This document shows positions 45,508 through 56,315 of a stretch of 64,000 nt of DNA, piece after piece. The DNA comes from Methanobrevibacter millerae (GTDB lineage: Archaea; Methanobacteriota; Methanobacteria; Methanobacteriales; Methanobacteriaceae): assembly GCA_015063005.1 (NCBI GenBank), contig SUTF01000003.1:62001-126000 (forward strand). Reading direction: 5' to 3'. The position numbers were made by a program, and so were the translations under genes. How positions within the stretch are numbered: position 1 is the stretch's first letter; the number at the start of each line of letters is the position of its first letter. The notes beneath the pieces are model-generated. The model was not told where the DNA came from. It did no database searches and saw nothing but the letters and a program-made list of their open reading frames with translations.

Positions 45508-46629
45508 ATGAATCTAGAAAGTACAATTATAAACCTAATTAAAAGTAATAAGGAAGGAGTTTACTATGACTTTAAAAGGCAATGGCTCAAAAACATTGAT
45601 TTGCTAAAAAGTATTGTTTCACTAGCTAATTGCAAACATGACGGAGACAGATATCTAATTATAGGCATTGATGAAAGTAATGATAATTTTAAAGTAAATG
45701 GCTTAGAAAATTCTAAAAGAAAAACTCAAGTACAATTACAAGATCTTTTAGACAATTACCCCTTTGCGGGAGACAATATCCCAGAAATACAATTAGAAAC
45801 CCTCAATTTAAAAGATTCGAATGGAGTTCTAAAAGAAATTGATGTGATTATAATTAAAAATACTAATAATAAGCCTTATTATTTAGAAAAATGTAAGGGA
45901 TTTACTGATTATGCAATATGGACAAGACATAACGATAAAAATAGTATTGCAACATATTACGAAGTTGAAGAAATGTGGAAAGAACGTTTAGGATTAAATA
46001 ATAATGAAAAAGAAAATTTTAAACGCAATTTAAAAGATTGTGAACATTGGGAATATAATAAAGAAGACAATGTAATTTATTATGTCCCCAATTCTGATTA
46101 TAAAATCTGTTTAGGAGAAATTGACTATACTCGAGACATGAAAGAACCCTTTAGTAAGTTTTATTTAGATGATACATTTAATATATGTAAAGCTTCTTTT
46201 AAAGTAAGAGACACCACAATTTTCTCATGCGAATATATCTTTTGTGATGGATTTAGAACTGAATTTCCAGTACCCTCATTAAAAACAATAAATCATGAAC
46301 CCCCATTAAATGGATTCTATTATTATTTATTAGATGATTTTATTGGTTTATTTGCAAATATGATATTTGAAATGTTTAATGGCGCAGAATGTCGTTTCTA
46401 TGAATTTCCATATCTATTTTTTAATGACACAGAGGATTTGAATAAATTTACTACCTTCTTAGAAAATTTTGATGAAAAAATAGATATCCCTAAACGATAT
46501 TACCCAATTGGAGCCCATAAGGATACCAAATGTTTCAGAAATATCGATTTATACAGTTTAAGAAAAAATAAATATATCTATGATTTCATTTATGATAATG
46601 AAATTAACTTGTCCCAAAATAACTTCTAG
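45508..46629 (+). CDS. AlbA_2 (Schlafen-like) DNA-binding domain protein
   Basis: 373 residues. The N-terminal ~140 match the AlbA_2/divergent AAA-4 domain: E-G-V-Y-Y-D-F-K-R-Q-W, S-I-V-S-L-A-N-C, Y-L-I-I-G-I-D-E, I-I-I-K-N-T-N-N-K-P-Y and the W-T-R motif. The C-terminal 220 residues are unassigned. TGGAGTGG precedes the ATG. Related domains occur in transcription regulators and in antiviral Schlafen-type nucleases. Its tight link to the HNH gene suggests a two-gene unit. Confidence 0.75.
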   Translation: MNLESTIINLIKSNKEGVYYDFKRQWLKNIDLLKSIVSLANCKHDGDRYLIIGIDESNDNFKVNGLENSKRKTQVQLQDLLDNYPFAGDNIPEIQLETLNLKDSNGVLKEIDVIIIKNTNNKPYYLEKCKGFTDYAIWTRHNDKNSIATYYEVEEMWKERLGLNNNEKENFKRNLKDCEHWEYNKEDNVIYYVPNSDYKICLGEIDYTRDMKEPFSKFYLDDTFNICKASFKVRDTTIFSCEYIFCDGFRTEFPVPSLKTINHEPPLNGFYYYLLDDFIGLFANMIFEMFNGAECRFYEFPYLFFNDTEDLNKFTTFLENFDEKIDIPKRYYPIGAHKDTKCFRNIDLYSLRKNKYIYDFIYDNEINLSQNNF

Positions 46630-46978
46630 AAATGGATTTTTTGAAGTTATAAGTTCAGATGAATATTCACTTTTTAATTCATGTAATGAAGAGAATACAT
46701 TTTTCTTCATTAGCTGGACTTAATAGAATCTAGAAATGTTTAAGTACTGACAGGTACCTAAACATTAAATGAAATGGATGAAGGCAAAAACTTTTTATAA
46801 GTTTAGACCATCAGCTTTTCACTACAGATGATAACTTTTCCTGATTAACTATGGTCATAGATGGCTGTAAGTTCTTCATTTCATGTTCTTTTTATACTTT
46901 TTTGATGATTTAAAAATTTTTCCAAATGTTATATTTACTTCAATTGCTTATGCATTGTTAAATTTAGAAAACTTACTG
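46630..46978. other. Noncoding stretch with a 28-base palindrome
   Basis: No reading frame is supported. TGTTTAAGTAC (46737-46747) faces GTACCTAAACA (46754-46764), 10 of 11 paired, between the plus-strand AlbA_2 gene and the minus-strand fibre operon. It may be a bidirectional terminator or operator. Confidence 0.5.
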
Positions 46979-47122
46979 TTAAGAACTTCTTACAAAATAA
47001 ATTGTATCACTGTCATAGCTACTTAGCGCATCATAAGCTGATTGAGTCATAAAACGGAATTTACCGAAGATACCATATTCAACACCCATATTGACAGGCC
47101 CTGTTGATTTTGCCAAATACAT
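46979..47122 (-). CDS. Small fibre-associated protein
   Basis: 47 residues. The end A-Y-D-A-L-S-S-Y-D-S-D-T-I-Y-F-V resembles a C-terminal motif common in phage tail and baseplate proteins. It begins 9 bases after the collagen-like fibre stop. No strong ribosome binding site is seen, so it may be translated by coupling, or it may be the detached tail of a larger fibre protein. Confidence 0.5.
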   Translation of the reverse strand: MYLAKSTGPVNMGVEYGIFGKFRFMTQSAYDALSSYDSDTIYFVRSS

Positions 47123-47131
47123 CTGTATACT

Positions 47132-48327
<1,196 letters not shown>

Positions 48328-48328
48328 T

Positions 48329-49378
48329 TTAATCACTGCTCCACGGTTCAAGAAGTACTTTGTCAAACAGCATTGCTCCTCCGTAATCATATATCATTAT
48401 TGCAGGGTAAAAACTGTCAAATGATATCAGATTACTTACATCACCTTCATATGAAAACACTTCTGTTGAACCGTTCATTATTTTAGCTATTAAATATCCG
48501 TTGTCATAATAAATGTGGAATGTATACCATGTAGAATTCAGATTCAACTGTCCGCTACTTACATCCAATGAATTTACTACATGGTTTGCATTTGAATACT
48601 TCACTCCCTTACCGCCATTATAAGCTCCAAGTTCAAGAATCTTGTTGTCACGGTAATGTGTGAGTTGCTTTGAGTTGACCAGCGCTATTGCATCTGCCCA
48701 TCCGGAATTGCTGTTTTTCTTCTGCACCGTATCAACCTTGAAATGGATTCCGGATTTAGTCGGATCAATAGCTGGTGTTCCTTTGGGAATCAGCATTACC
48801 ACACTTGAACCTGAAACTCCTTTTGAAAAGGAATATCCGTATCTGCTGTAATTGCTGTCGAAATTATAAGTTGAAAATGAATGGGAAATGTCTGAAGGAT
48901 ACTTTACCACATCATACAAGCTTGTATTCTGGTTTCCATTATCTGAAAAGTCCAGTGCTGATTTTACAGTATATGTATTTTCTATAGTGCTTGAACCTGC
49001 AATGACAGTCACTTCCAGAGTTGAACCTTGAGCCCCAACAGTGAATGTCTTTTCCGCCCTGCCGTTGATATCAGAGTAAACCTTATAGCTGGTACCGTTG
49101 ACAATAACAGTAGCCGGAACACCTTCAACGGGATTGTCATCACTGTCATATATGTCAACTCCTGCAGAAACCTCACTTCCTTCCTTTACTTCAATTTCTG
49201 TAGGATAGAAAATGGAATAGTCTCCTGCAAAATTTGTATAAGCCCATCTTTTCAAAAGTTCAAATATTGTATCCGAATCATCATAGTGAATGTTATTGTC
49301 ACTTAACTTTTGCCTTAGCAAAGTTCTTGCTGTCGCCAATCTTGAGTTTGTTTCAATTACGTTGCTTGCAATACTCAC
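48329..49378 (-). CDS. Virus fibre/tail protein with Ig-like domain
   Basis: 349 residues. A helical N-terminus (V-I-E-T-N-S-R-L) is shared in style with the gene at 49391 and may attach to the virion. An Ig-like module (V-K-E-G-S-E-V-S-A-G-V-D-I-Y, then G-T-S-Y-K-V-Y-S-D-I-N-G-R-A) resembles the host adhesin repeats. The C-terminal ~200 residues look like a jelly-roll/lectin-type beta-sandwich (S-G-I-H-F-K-V-D, W-Y-T-F-H-I-Y-Y-D). It ends where the collagen fibre gene begins. Confidence 0.7.
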   Translation of the reverse strand: MSIASNVIETNSRLATARTLLRQKLSDNNIHYDDSDTIFELLKRWAYTNFAGDYSIFYPTEIEVKEGSEVSAGVDIYDSDDNPVEGVPATVIVNGTSYKVYSDINGRAEKTFTVGAQGSTLEVTVIAGSSTIENTYTVKSALDFSDNGNQNTSLYDVVKYPSDISHSFSTYNFDSNYSRYGYSFSKGVSGSSVVMLIPKGTPAIDPTKSGIHFKVDTVQKKNSNSGWADAIALVNSKQLTHYRDNKILELGAYNGGKGVKYSNANHVVNSLDVSSGQLNLNSTWYTFHIYYDNGYLIAKIMNGSTEVFSYEGDVSNLISFDSFYPAIMIYDYGGAMLFDKVLLEPWSSD

Positions 49379-49390
49379 ATTAACACCTCA

Positions 49391-50500
49391 CTATGGGCTG
49401 GTTGCCCTTATATATTTGACTGTAACTTTTATTCTTTCACCTGCAGTTGCATTGCTTTTATAAACCACTACACATGGAGCATATGTACTTCCGAGCTGTG
49501 ATGCATACCAGTATCCTGCGTAGTTGGAGATTGATTTGTCGGAATTTTCATACCATGTATATGCTCCGCCGCTTCCTCCGGGAATACGTACAATACACTC
49601 TTTAGATACTCCAGATTCTGTATATCCTTTATCAGTACCATCAAAGCGGAAGGTGGACAGATAAGTTGTACGGAAATCCATGTCTGATGCATCAAGAAAG
49701 ATTCCCATTGAGTTTCTGGAACCGTTTCCGACCATTCCTCCACCAACACCGAACATGCCGTCACTGGATGGAGTATTTCCTCTTGTCACATCATAACCGA
49801 TGTAGACGTTAGTGTTTGAGTTTGCACCTACAATTGTTGGAGCATTTTTTAATGGAATAGCTAGCAATACTTCCCCGGTAGCATCTGCTGTAACGTAGAA
49901 GTAATTGGTTCCATAGCTTAGATATGTTGTATCAATTGACCTTACATTGTTTGAGATTAACGGATTGGCCGTATCCAATACCCTGTCAAAGTTGTATTCA
50001 TAATCTGAATCATCATAATTGAACCAGTACTGTGGCATTGTCAGTTGAGCTGAAACGGAAGGATTTGCTGTTACATAAACTTCATAGATGTATCCGTCCT
50101 TGTTTGAATCAGGATACATATACACATCATCGTTTGATGAAACATATGTTCCGTAATTGCTCCATGATCCTCCGCTTATCGGTTTTCTTCTAACGGTAAC
50201 TGGAACATTGGGAATGTATGTGCCGCTTTGATCTCTTACAACAGGATATCCTCTGGCACTGTCATGACCTGATTGAGGCCCGTCATTAGTTAACCAACTG
50301 GCATAGCAATTCCATTCTATGGTTGTTGGAACCGGAACCGGCAGTTTCCTAATCAATGGAATTACGCCATCATTTTGAGAATATGAAATTGAATTGTCAT
50401 TTAATATGTCTCTTAAATCGGATTGCATAGATGTTAATCTTGAATTCAATGTCTGTTCATTTGTTAATATTTCAGACAGGTCTGGAGGGTTAAAAGTCAT
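49391..50500 (-). CDS. Virus fibre/tail protein
   Basis: 369 residues with the same kind of helical N-terminus (T-N-E-Q-T-L-N-S-R-L-T-S-M-Q-S-D) followed by beta-rich sequence: V-P-V-T-V-R-R-K-P, a glycine-rich segment (G-M-F-G-V-G-G-G-M-V) and R-I-P-G-G-S-G-G. Probably a host-recognition protein on the virus particle. There are no cysteine pairs or enzymatic motifs except a single Cys in the middle. Confidence 0.68.
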   Translation of the reverse strand: MTFNPPDLSEILTNEQTLNSRLTSMQSDLRDILNDNSISYSQNDGVIPLIRKLPVPVPTTIEWNCYASWLTNDGPQSGHDSARGYPVVRDQSGTYIPNVPVTVRRKPISGGSWSNYGTYVSSNDDVYMYPDSNKDGYIYEVYVTANPSVSAQLTMPQYWFNYDDSDYEYNFDRVLDTANPLISNNVRSIDTTYLSYGTNYFYVTADATGEVLLAIPLKNAPTIVGANSNTNVYIGYDVTRGNTPSSDGMFGVGGGMVGNGSRNSMGIFLDASDMDFRTTYLSTFRFDGTDKGYTESGVSKECIVRIPGGSGGAYTWYENSDKSISNYAGYWYASQLGSTYAPCVVVYKSNATAGERIKVTVKYIRATSP

Positions 50501-50505
50501 ATTAA

Positions 50506-50838
50506 TCAGCTCCCAAGCAATGTCAAGTTGGCAGTTTGTGCTGATGTTATTGTTCCAATCTGATTTGTAACATTTTGAATAGCTGTAGCTATTGCACCGT
50601 TAGTTACTGCATTTGTAGAATCTGCAGTGTCTAAGGTTGAAACAAGATTGACAGGTCCTGCAGGACCAGTTGCTCCGGTGTCACCTTTAGCTCCTTTGAG
50701 TGAAGCTAATGTTATTGTATATTCATGGTCATCATCACCAAGATAAATTATTCCGTGTGCTGAATCCAGTGTTATGTATGCTGAACCACCAGATGAACCT
50801 GTATCTCCTTTTATTCTTCCTACGTTTACCCATGACAT
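50506..50838 (-). CDS. Short collagen-like virus protein
   Basis: 110 residues: M-S-W-V-N-V-G-R-I-K-G-D-T-G is the module start shared with the larger fibres, then a strand-rich part, a short collagen stretch ([15 protein letters not shown]) and a helical C-terminus. It may be a chaperone-like or trimerising fibre component. A transcription terminator lies upstream of it. Confidence 0.68.
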   Translation of the reverse strand: MSWVNVGRIKGDTGSSGGSAYITLDSAHGIIYLGDDDHEYTITLASLKGAKGDTGATGPAGPVNLVSTLDTADSTNAVTNGAIATAIQNVTNQIGTITSAQTANLTLLGS

Positions 50839-50862
50839 TTGTTATCACCTGTATTGTTTTAT

Positions 50863-50901
50863 AAAAAAAGGAAGTACCAACATTAACGGCCGGCACTTCC
50901 T
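50863..50901 (-). terminator. Intrinsic terminator between collagen-like genes
   Basis: On the minus strand AGGAAGT and ACTTCCT (50869-50901) form a stem with inner GC pairs, followed directly by a run of T. It ends the transcript of the gene at 50923. Confidence 0.75.
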
Positions 50902-50922
50902 AAGGGATTTATGGATTTGATT

Positions 50923-51741
<819 letters not shown>

Positions 51742-51765
51742 ATTAAACACCTCTATTTATTTAGT

Positions 51766-52398
51766 TTAATCGTTATGCCAAACGAACAGTTCTCCATCCA
51801 CTAGGAACGCATCCCCTTCATTGGCAGTTGGATGTGCTGCTATAAGTTCTTCGAAAGTATCATAAGACCCGAGGATAACAGTCGCAGCTCCCGTATCTCC
51901 GGTGTCTCCTTTCTCTCCTTTACCTCCAAGACTTACCTGGAAACAGTTGACGTATTCATATTCATCTGAATTTGCAACAGGATGAAATGCTAGAAACTCA
52001 CCTGCATTATCAACAATAGCTCCGGTTGGAGACAATTTGATTCTCTCTCCAGCTTTAACATTAACAATACCGGAAGCCAGTTTTAATCTGTAAAGTCCGC
52101 CTAATAGAAGTACGCTTCCTTTTCTCTCACCGTTTGTCATTACGACAGGTTCATTGACAAGGACGCCTACAGGAACTTCCGTATCATCGCCGGTGTACTT
52201 TCTTAAACTTTCATGTCCTATTGCAGATTTGTCTGAAATACAAAGTATATCGTCAACTATGCACTTATTGGAATATTCATATCCAAGACTACTACCTGAT
52301 GCAGTAATGACATTATCAACCAATGTTTTAACCCCATCATCCAATAAGAAGGTAGTAATCTCCTTTCTTTCTTCCAATAAAACAATTGTATCTGTCAT
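51766..52398 (-). CDS. Capsid cement-like domain with collagen-like C-terminal module
   Basis: 210 residues. M-T-D-T-I-V-L-L-E-E-R-K-E-I-T-T and the following domain (V-G-V-L-V-N-E-P-V, L-L-L-G-G-L-Y-R-L-K-L-A) match the frameshifted cement gene at 42108. The C-terminus adds a short G-E-K-G-D-T-G run and the fibre module G-S-Y-D-T-F-E-E-L ... G-D-A-F-L-V-D-G-E-L-F-V. It joins a capsid-binding part to a fibre part, suggesting a head decoration. GTGAT precedes the ATG at 52398. Confidence 0.72.
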   Translation of the reverse strand: MTDTIVLLEERKEITTFLLDDGVKTLVDNVITASGSSLGYEYSNKCIVDDILCISDKSAIGHESLRKYTGDDTEVPVGVLVNEPVVMTNGERKGSVLLLGGLYRLKLASGIVNVKAGERIKLSPTGAIVDNAGEFLAFHPVANSDEYEYVNCFQVSLGGKGEKGDTGDTGAATVILGSYDTFEELIAAHPTANEGDAFLVDGELFVWHND

Positions 52399-52403
52399 GT
52401 ATA

Positions 52404-53003
52404 TCACATTAATATCTCAAATATATGATTTCCTTTAACTGAAGGATTGCATTTTATATTGCAACCACTTTCACTAGCTAAATTGCAGAAATATAAATCC
52501 TCTGACAAGACTGTATCATTTGGATAGGTTACGAACTTAAAATATGGATATTGAAGTTTCTCAAAGACATTAACTTTGATTAATGCAATCCCGAGTCCTC
52601 CGCCTTTGACTTCAATCGGTCTTGGCACTTCATGAATCATTGTATGGCCTTTGATGCAGTTGTCATCGTTGAAGTCTTTCCCGAAAGTGAAGATTACTGT
52701 CTGGTCTGTTTTTGTTCTTTTTCGATAATACCATCCAAGAGCAATATCACTTTCACATTCCAATAGATTTATTAGAGCATCTGAAGGAAGCTGAATGTCT
52801 GAATCTACCATCAATACGTAATCATAGTTTCCGACCATTGAATTTTTAGCTATCTGATTTCTTGCTTTAGCACAGTCATAGCCTGCCACATAATCAAAGT
52901 ATAGACTATATCCTTCAGGTCTTTTAAGTCCGTATATGCTTTTGAAGCATTCCGGTTTGATGGACTCAAAGGTTGGAACTGCAATTAAAATCTTTTTTGC
53001 CAT
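52404..53003 (-). CDS. Virus-encoded glycosyltransferase (GT2-like)
   Basis: 199 residues. The GT-A fold shows in I-L-I-A-V-P-T-F-E, Y-D-C-A-K-A-R-N and the metal-binding V-D-S-D-I-Q-L-P near residue 67; G-G-G-L-G-I-A-L-I and E-D-L-Y-F-C follow. It may glycosylate virion fibres or host surface sugars. It ends against the next gene's ribosome binding site, within the fibre operon. Confidence 0.78.
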   Translation of the reverse strand: MAKKILIAVPTFESIKPECFKSIYGLKRPEGYSLYFDYVAGYDCAKARNQIAKNSMVGNYDYVLMVDSDIQLPSDALINLLECESDIALGWYYRKRTKTDQTVIFTFGKDFNDDNCIKGHTMIHEVPRPIEVKGGGLGIALIKVNVFEKLQYPYFKFVTYPNDTVLSEDLYFCNLASESGCNIKCNPSVKGNHIFEILM

Positions 53004-53258
53004 TTATTCTCTCTCCAGTTTTTGGATTCTTGACTCCAATTCATCCAAATTTATCTTGTCTTCACGCTCACATCTATACTCATAAATGTCAATTAATGCA
53101 ACAATAATGATGGCTAATGTAAACGGCAATAGTCCTTCAATTAAAGCATACTTTGTTGCATTGGTCATGATGATGTTGATAGCTACTGCTGTTAAAACAG
53201 CACTTGAAATTGTTTTGGTAAAGTTGCAGATGAGTATCTTCTTTTTTATTTTGTTCAT
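53004..53258 (-). CDS. Small membrane protein (holin-like candidate)
   Basis: 84 residues with two hydrophobic helices (A-V-L-T-A-V-A-I-N-I-I and L-L-P-F-T-L-A-I-I-I-V-A-L-I) and a charged C-terminal coiled coil. GGAGGA lies before the ATG at 53258. Size and layout fit a holin, but the lysin is 14 kb away, so this is a guess. Confidence 0.6.
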   Translation of the reverse strand: MNKIKKKILICNFTKTISSAVLTAVAINIIMTNATKYALIEGLLPFTLAIIIVALIDIYEYRCEREDKINLDELESRIQKLERE

Positions 53259-53282
53259 GATAACAATATCCTCCAAAGAAGC

Positions 53283-53534
53283 TTATTCTCTTTGAGGGTA
53301 ACCCAATACTCTTTTAGCTTTCCTCTTAGCGTATTCAACATCTCCTTCGCCTCTTATCCTGCTTGCGTAATGACTAGCTATGCCTAAAATAATCATAAGA
53401 ATACAATAGGGTATAGTGTTTTCGCTAAGGCCTAATGCTTCTGAGTACAACATGACTATCGGGATGACAGTAACCAGAAATGATGTTATGATGTCAATGT
53501 CTTTTCTGTTTGCTTCCAACCATTCGCTGATCAT
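53283..53534 (-). CDS. Small membrane protein (holin-like candidate)
   Basis: 83 residues: two hydrophobic helices (I-I-T-S-F-L-V-T-V-I-P-I-V and Y-C-I-L-M-I-I-L-G-I) then a basic tail (A-K-R-K-A-K-R-V-L-G). Its ATG overlaps the previous small gene's TGA (ATGA), so translation is coupled. It pairs with the membrane gene at 53004. Confidence 0.6.
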   Translation of the reverse strand: MISEWLEANRKDIDIITSFLVTVIPIVMLYSEALGLSENTIPYCILMIILGIASHYASRIRGEGDVEYAKRKAKRVLGYPQRE

Positions 53535-53689
53535 TCGCCATCACCTTCAAAGTCCTTATAAGTATGGCTGAGGATTACACCGTCAACGCAAATCTTTTCT
53601 TCGCTTCTGTATACTTCTTCGGCATTTTCTTCTATGTTTATCCAGGATTCGTACTCTTCAAAAGTTTCAAAGTATTTTATGTATTTCAT
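53531..53689 (-). CDS. Small acidic protein in the virus operon
   Basis: 52 residues: M-K-Y-I-K-Y-F-E-T-F-E-E-Y then an acidic body and D-F-E-G-D-G-E. Its ATG overlaps the upstream gene's TGA and its own TGA overlaps the next ATG, so it is part of a translationally coupled run of three small genes. The conserved overlap argues that it is real. Confidence 0.65.
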   Translation of the reverse strand: MKYIKYFETFEEYESWINIEENAEEVYRSEEKICVDGVILSHTYKDFEGDGE

Positions 53690-53877
53690 TGTGCCTCCCA
53701 AGTAATTGAATAGTATAAAATACCATTTTCGATTTTAAATGATATTACTGGTTTAACTGCATAAGGATAACCTGAATCAACGTATTTGGTGCCGTTCCAG
53801 TAAAACCAATGGCCTGTTGATGCGTCGATGTATGGTCCTTTGTTTTCCAAAGTTCCCACCAGTTTCCTTATTGTCAT
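53686..53877 (-). CDS. Small fibre-module protein
   Basis: 63 residues. G-T-L-E-N-K-G-P-Y-I-D and H-W-F-Y-W-N-G-T-K-Y-V resemble the Y-V-W-N-G-N-T-W part of the fibre modules. GGTGAGG precedes the ATG and an AT-rich promoter lies upstream. Its TGA overlaps the next start. Confidence 0.6.
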   Translation of the reverse strand: MTIRKLVGTLENKGPYIDASTGHWFYWNGTKYVDSGYPYAVKPVISFKIENGILYYSITWEAQ

Positions 53878-53917
53878 GAATTAAACCTCACCATAATATT
53901 ATATTTTTTATTATATA

Positions 53918-53952
53918 ATTTATTATATATTTTATTATTTATTTTATATAAA
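53918..53952 (-). promoter_or_regulatory. AT-rich provirus promoter, identical to that at 60273
   Basis: 35 bases are identical to 60273-60307. On the minus strand TTTATATAAAA is followed by AATAATAAAATATATAATAAA, upstream of the small fibre-module gene. It overlaps the stop of the preceding gene. Confidence 0.6.
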
Positions 53953-54714
53953 ATATACTTTTTCATCCTCAGAGCAACCTTCCCATTCCATGTACAGTTT
54001 ATTGTCTTCCCACACAAATCTGACATTATTGACAATAGCTACATCTGGAAGCTCACAATATGTAACGCCGTCTGCATCCTTGACATAATTGGCCTGTGCC
54101 ATGATATTGGACTCCGTTGGTACAATCATGTTGACTACATGAGTTATTTCATCCTGTTCAAAACTGCAGTCTGCAAGATCAATGCAGTTCTGGGATTCGG
54201 GATACATTTCGATTTCTGACATTTGCCTGTATACTCTGATGTATTCCACATCTTCATTTTCCGTTAAGTTAACGATTGAAAGCAGTCTTAAGTCATGGCC
54301 TTCAGCAGGATTGCATTCACCGTCACTGTCAATGTAGATTCTGGTGTTCGGCAATATCCTTGCAGGAGCTGGCCTTTTAAGTTTCAATCTGAAGACATCG
54401 CCCAACACTGCCACAGTAACCAAGGCATGTCCTGAAGACCTGACCAGAACTTTAGCCAGAAGATAGCCAAAAGCAAGATCTCCTTCCTTGGCTTTTTTAA
54501 CAATTGTGTGTTCCATTGTTGAGGATTCCTCCAGTGTTACCATTTCACCGACACGGCACTGGTTGGCTGAAATCCATGCCGTATGCTCCTCATTAACATA
54601 TGTCTTTTCGCCTTCATCCAATAAACATGCAATAACGTCCATTTTCTCTTCATGGCTTAATCCTGTCGGATGGCCACGGTTATGCCCTATTGTTTCATCA
54701 TAATCGATAATCAT
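53944..54714 (-). CDS. Capsid cement-like protein, third paralogue with extension
   Basis: 256 residues. D-V-I-A-C-L-L-D-E-G, F-G-Y-L-L-A-K-V-L-V and V-T-V-A-V-L-G-D-V-F-R-L-K-L-K align with the cement-like proteins at 42108 and 51766. The C-terminal ~100 residues are a distinct extension rich in Asp/Asn with W-E-G-C-S-E-D-E-K-V. Its ATG lies directly before the upstream gene's stop. Confidence 0.68.
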   Translation of the reverse strand: MIIDYDETIGHNRGHPTGLSHEEKMDVIACLLDEGEKTYVNEEHTAWISANQCRVGEMVTLEESSTMEHTIVKKAKEGDLAFGYLLAKVLVRSSGHALVTVAVLGDVFRLKLKRPAPARILPNTRIYIDSDGECNPAEGHDLRLLSIVNLTENEDVEYIRVYRQMSEIEMYPESQNCIDLADCSFEQDEITHVVNMIVPTESNIMAQANYVKDADGVTYCELPDVAIVNNVRFVWEDNKLYMEWEGCSEDEKVYFI

Positions 54715-55908
54715 TTAAAACACCCAATCCCAATTATGGTTAATTATTTTATCTGGTATGTATAGGCCAGTGTTTTCCATATCCTCATCATTGGCATCCC
54801 ACAATAACGTGCTGCCTTTATATGCTTTAGGATATTCATGACTTCCCTTGAATAATCTGATTCCATGTTTTGAATCCCTTTCAGTGACTGTTATAGTTGG
54901 AATGCCGTTGGCTGAAATAATTGGTGAAGGAAATATCAGCAGCCATTTCAAATCAACATAATTGAATTCTTCAAATTCCTCTGTTGCAAAAAATGTCGGA
55001 GAGATTTCAACTTCAGCGAAATTGTTATCATAATATTTGGTTGGATTGTTTCTGCTGAAACCCTCCAGAAAATCTGAAGAGCTGCTAAAACCAGTACCAA
55101 CCCTTCCATGAATATGATATTGCTTATAAGTTCCTTCATCATCGCTTCCGTGATTATATTCATCCCATGATGAAGACATGACCAATGTCTTGGCTCCGTT
55201 GAACATTAGATGCTCTTTTTCATCATCTGCCCAATTCAGTGCAGTGGCTTTCCTGTCAATTCCCCAGGTTGTGAGACTTCCGTCCACCTGCATCATGACA
55301 CTTCCAACTGTTGAGCCATGATATGTTGCATTATCATTAACATCAACATTACCGACTATTCTTTTAAATCTCGCAACAGTAACACGATTATTGGCTAATG
55401 CCTGACTGGAGACGAATGTTGTAAACAAACTGATTGGAGAACTTCCGTCAATGATTGGAACGTATTTTGCTCTTAGAAATTTTCCACCATCTGTTGAGTC
55501 ATTGTTGATGCTTAAACCTGAGTAGTTCATGAAAAAGCTTGAGTATGTGTCAGAGTTTGCATCAAACATTAACACCTCACCACCAGTCGATAAAGTGCTG
55601 CTGAAGGTTGTTCCGGTATCATAGACATCCAGCAATAGCTTTGTGGTTTGAGAGATCTTGCTGGTAGGAACTCTAGCTAGAATAGCTGATTTTTGAGATC
55701 CATAGGCTGGAAGGTATAAAACCTTACATTCGGTTTTGTCCTTTGTTTTGATTTTAAGATTTTTCAAATCACTTCTGAAAAGATTAGAATAAGAACTGTT
55801 AGCTAAATTATCCAATAAGATATAATCATAGTTAGATGAATAGCTACCGCTTCTTTGGTTGTAATTACTCATTACAATATTGATTTGTAATTCTTCTTGC
55901 AATGTCAT
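54715..55908 (-). CDS. Virion/fibre protein of unknown type
   Basis: 397 residues, strongly beta-rich and Ser/Asn/Asp-rich, with Y-N-Q-R-S-G-S-Y-S-S-N-Y near the start and D-S-K-H-G-I-R-L-F-K-G-S-H-E-Y-P near the end. There is no enzymatic motif. It is the first gene of the fibre operon; an AT-rich promoter 20-40 bases upstream with no ribosome binding site suggests a leaderless start at 55908 (a later ATG after 12 codons is possible). Confidence 0.65.
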   Translation of the reverse strand: MTLQEELQINIVMSNYNQRSGSYSSNYDYILLDNLANSSYSNLFRSDLKNLKIKTKDKTECKVLYLPAYGSQKSAILARVPTSKISQTTKLLLDVYDTGTTFSSTLSTGGEVLMFDANSDTYSSFFMNYSGLSINNDSTDGGKFLRAKYVPIIDGSSPISLFTTFVSSQALANNRVTVARFKRIVGNVDVNDNATYHGSTVGSVMMQVDGSLTTWGIDRKATALNWADDEKEHLMFNGAKTLVMSSSWDEYNHGSDDEGTYKQYHIHGRVGTGFSSSSDFLEGFSRNNPTKYYDNNFAEVEISPTFFATEEFEEFNYVDLKWLLIFPSPIISANGIPTITVTERDSKHGIRLFKGSHEYPKAYKGSTLLWDANDEDMENTGLYIPDKIINHNWDWVF

Positions 55909-55910
55909 AA

Positions 55911-55950
55911 TTAATATTTTATTATCCTTTTTATATAAATTATATAATAA
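55911..55950 (-). promoter_or_regulatory. AT-rich provirus promoter before the fibre operon
   Basis: The minus strand contains TTATATAATTTATATAAAAAGG then ATAATAAAATAT, the same order of TATA box and AATAATAAAATAT motif as at 53918 and 60273. Confidence 0.55.
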
Positions 55951-56315
55951 AAAAAGTAATATTTGACATTAACATAACGATTCAATATTCGGATTTTGTT
56001 TTTCCCCCACACTTTGATATATACAAATATTCAAAATAAAACGGTAAACGAATAAACATTTCCAGTAAAGATATTAATGAGTTAGAGAAAAAAGAAGAAT
56101 CCAAGGGATTACTTTGGAAAACAACTATAAACTAATAAATGGTGGTTTTAAAAATGAAATCTGAAGCAAAAAAACAATAATAAACATGTTAATTGTTTCT
56201 CAATTTTCAATCTTGCTTCTGCCATTTTATTTTTTATTTTTTATTTAATAGTTAAGTATATATAATAGTAAGACTAATGTAAGTATGACTATAAACAGGT
56301 TTGGAGGAGAATAAC
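55951..56315. other. Noncoding stretch with gene debris
   Basis: Between divergent genes. A short plus-strand frame (S-K-D-I-N-E-L-E-K-K-E-E-S-K-G-L-L-W, ending TAA near 56133) has no support as a gene and may be debris. A TATA-like TATATATAA near 56260 fits the promoter of the next gene. Confidence 0.45.

Noticed and set aside
36379..46629. Retron or diversity-generating retroelement in the accessory region
   Set aside because: No reverse-transcriptase motif and no template/variable repeat pair were found.
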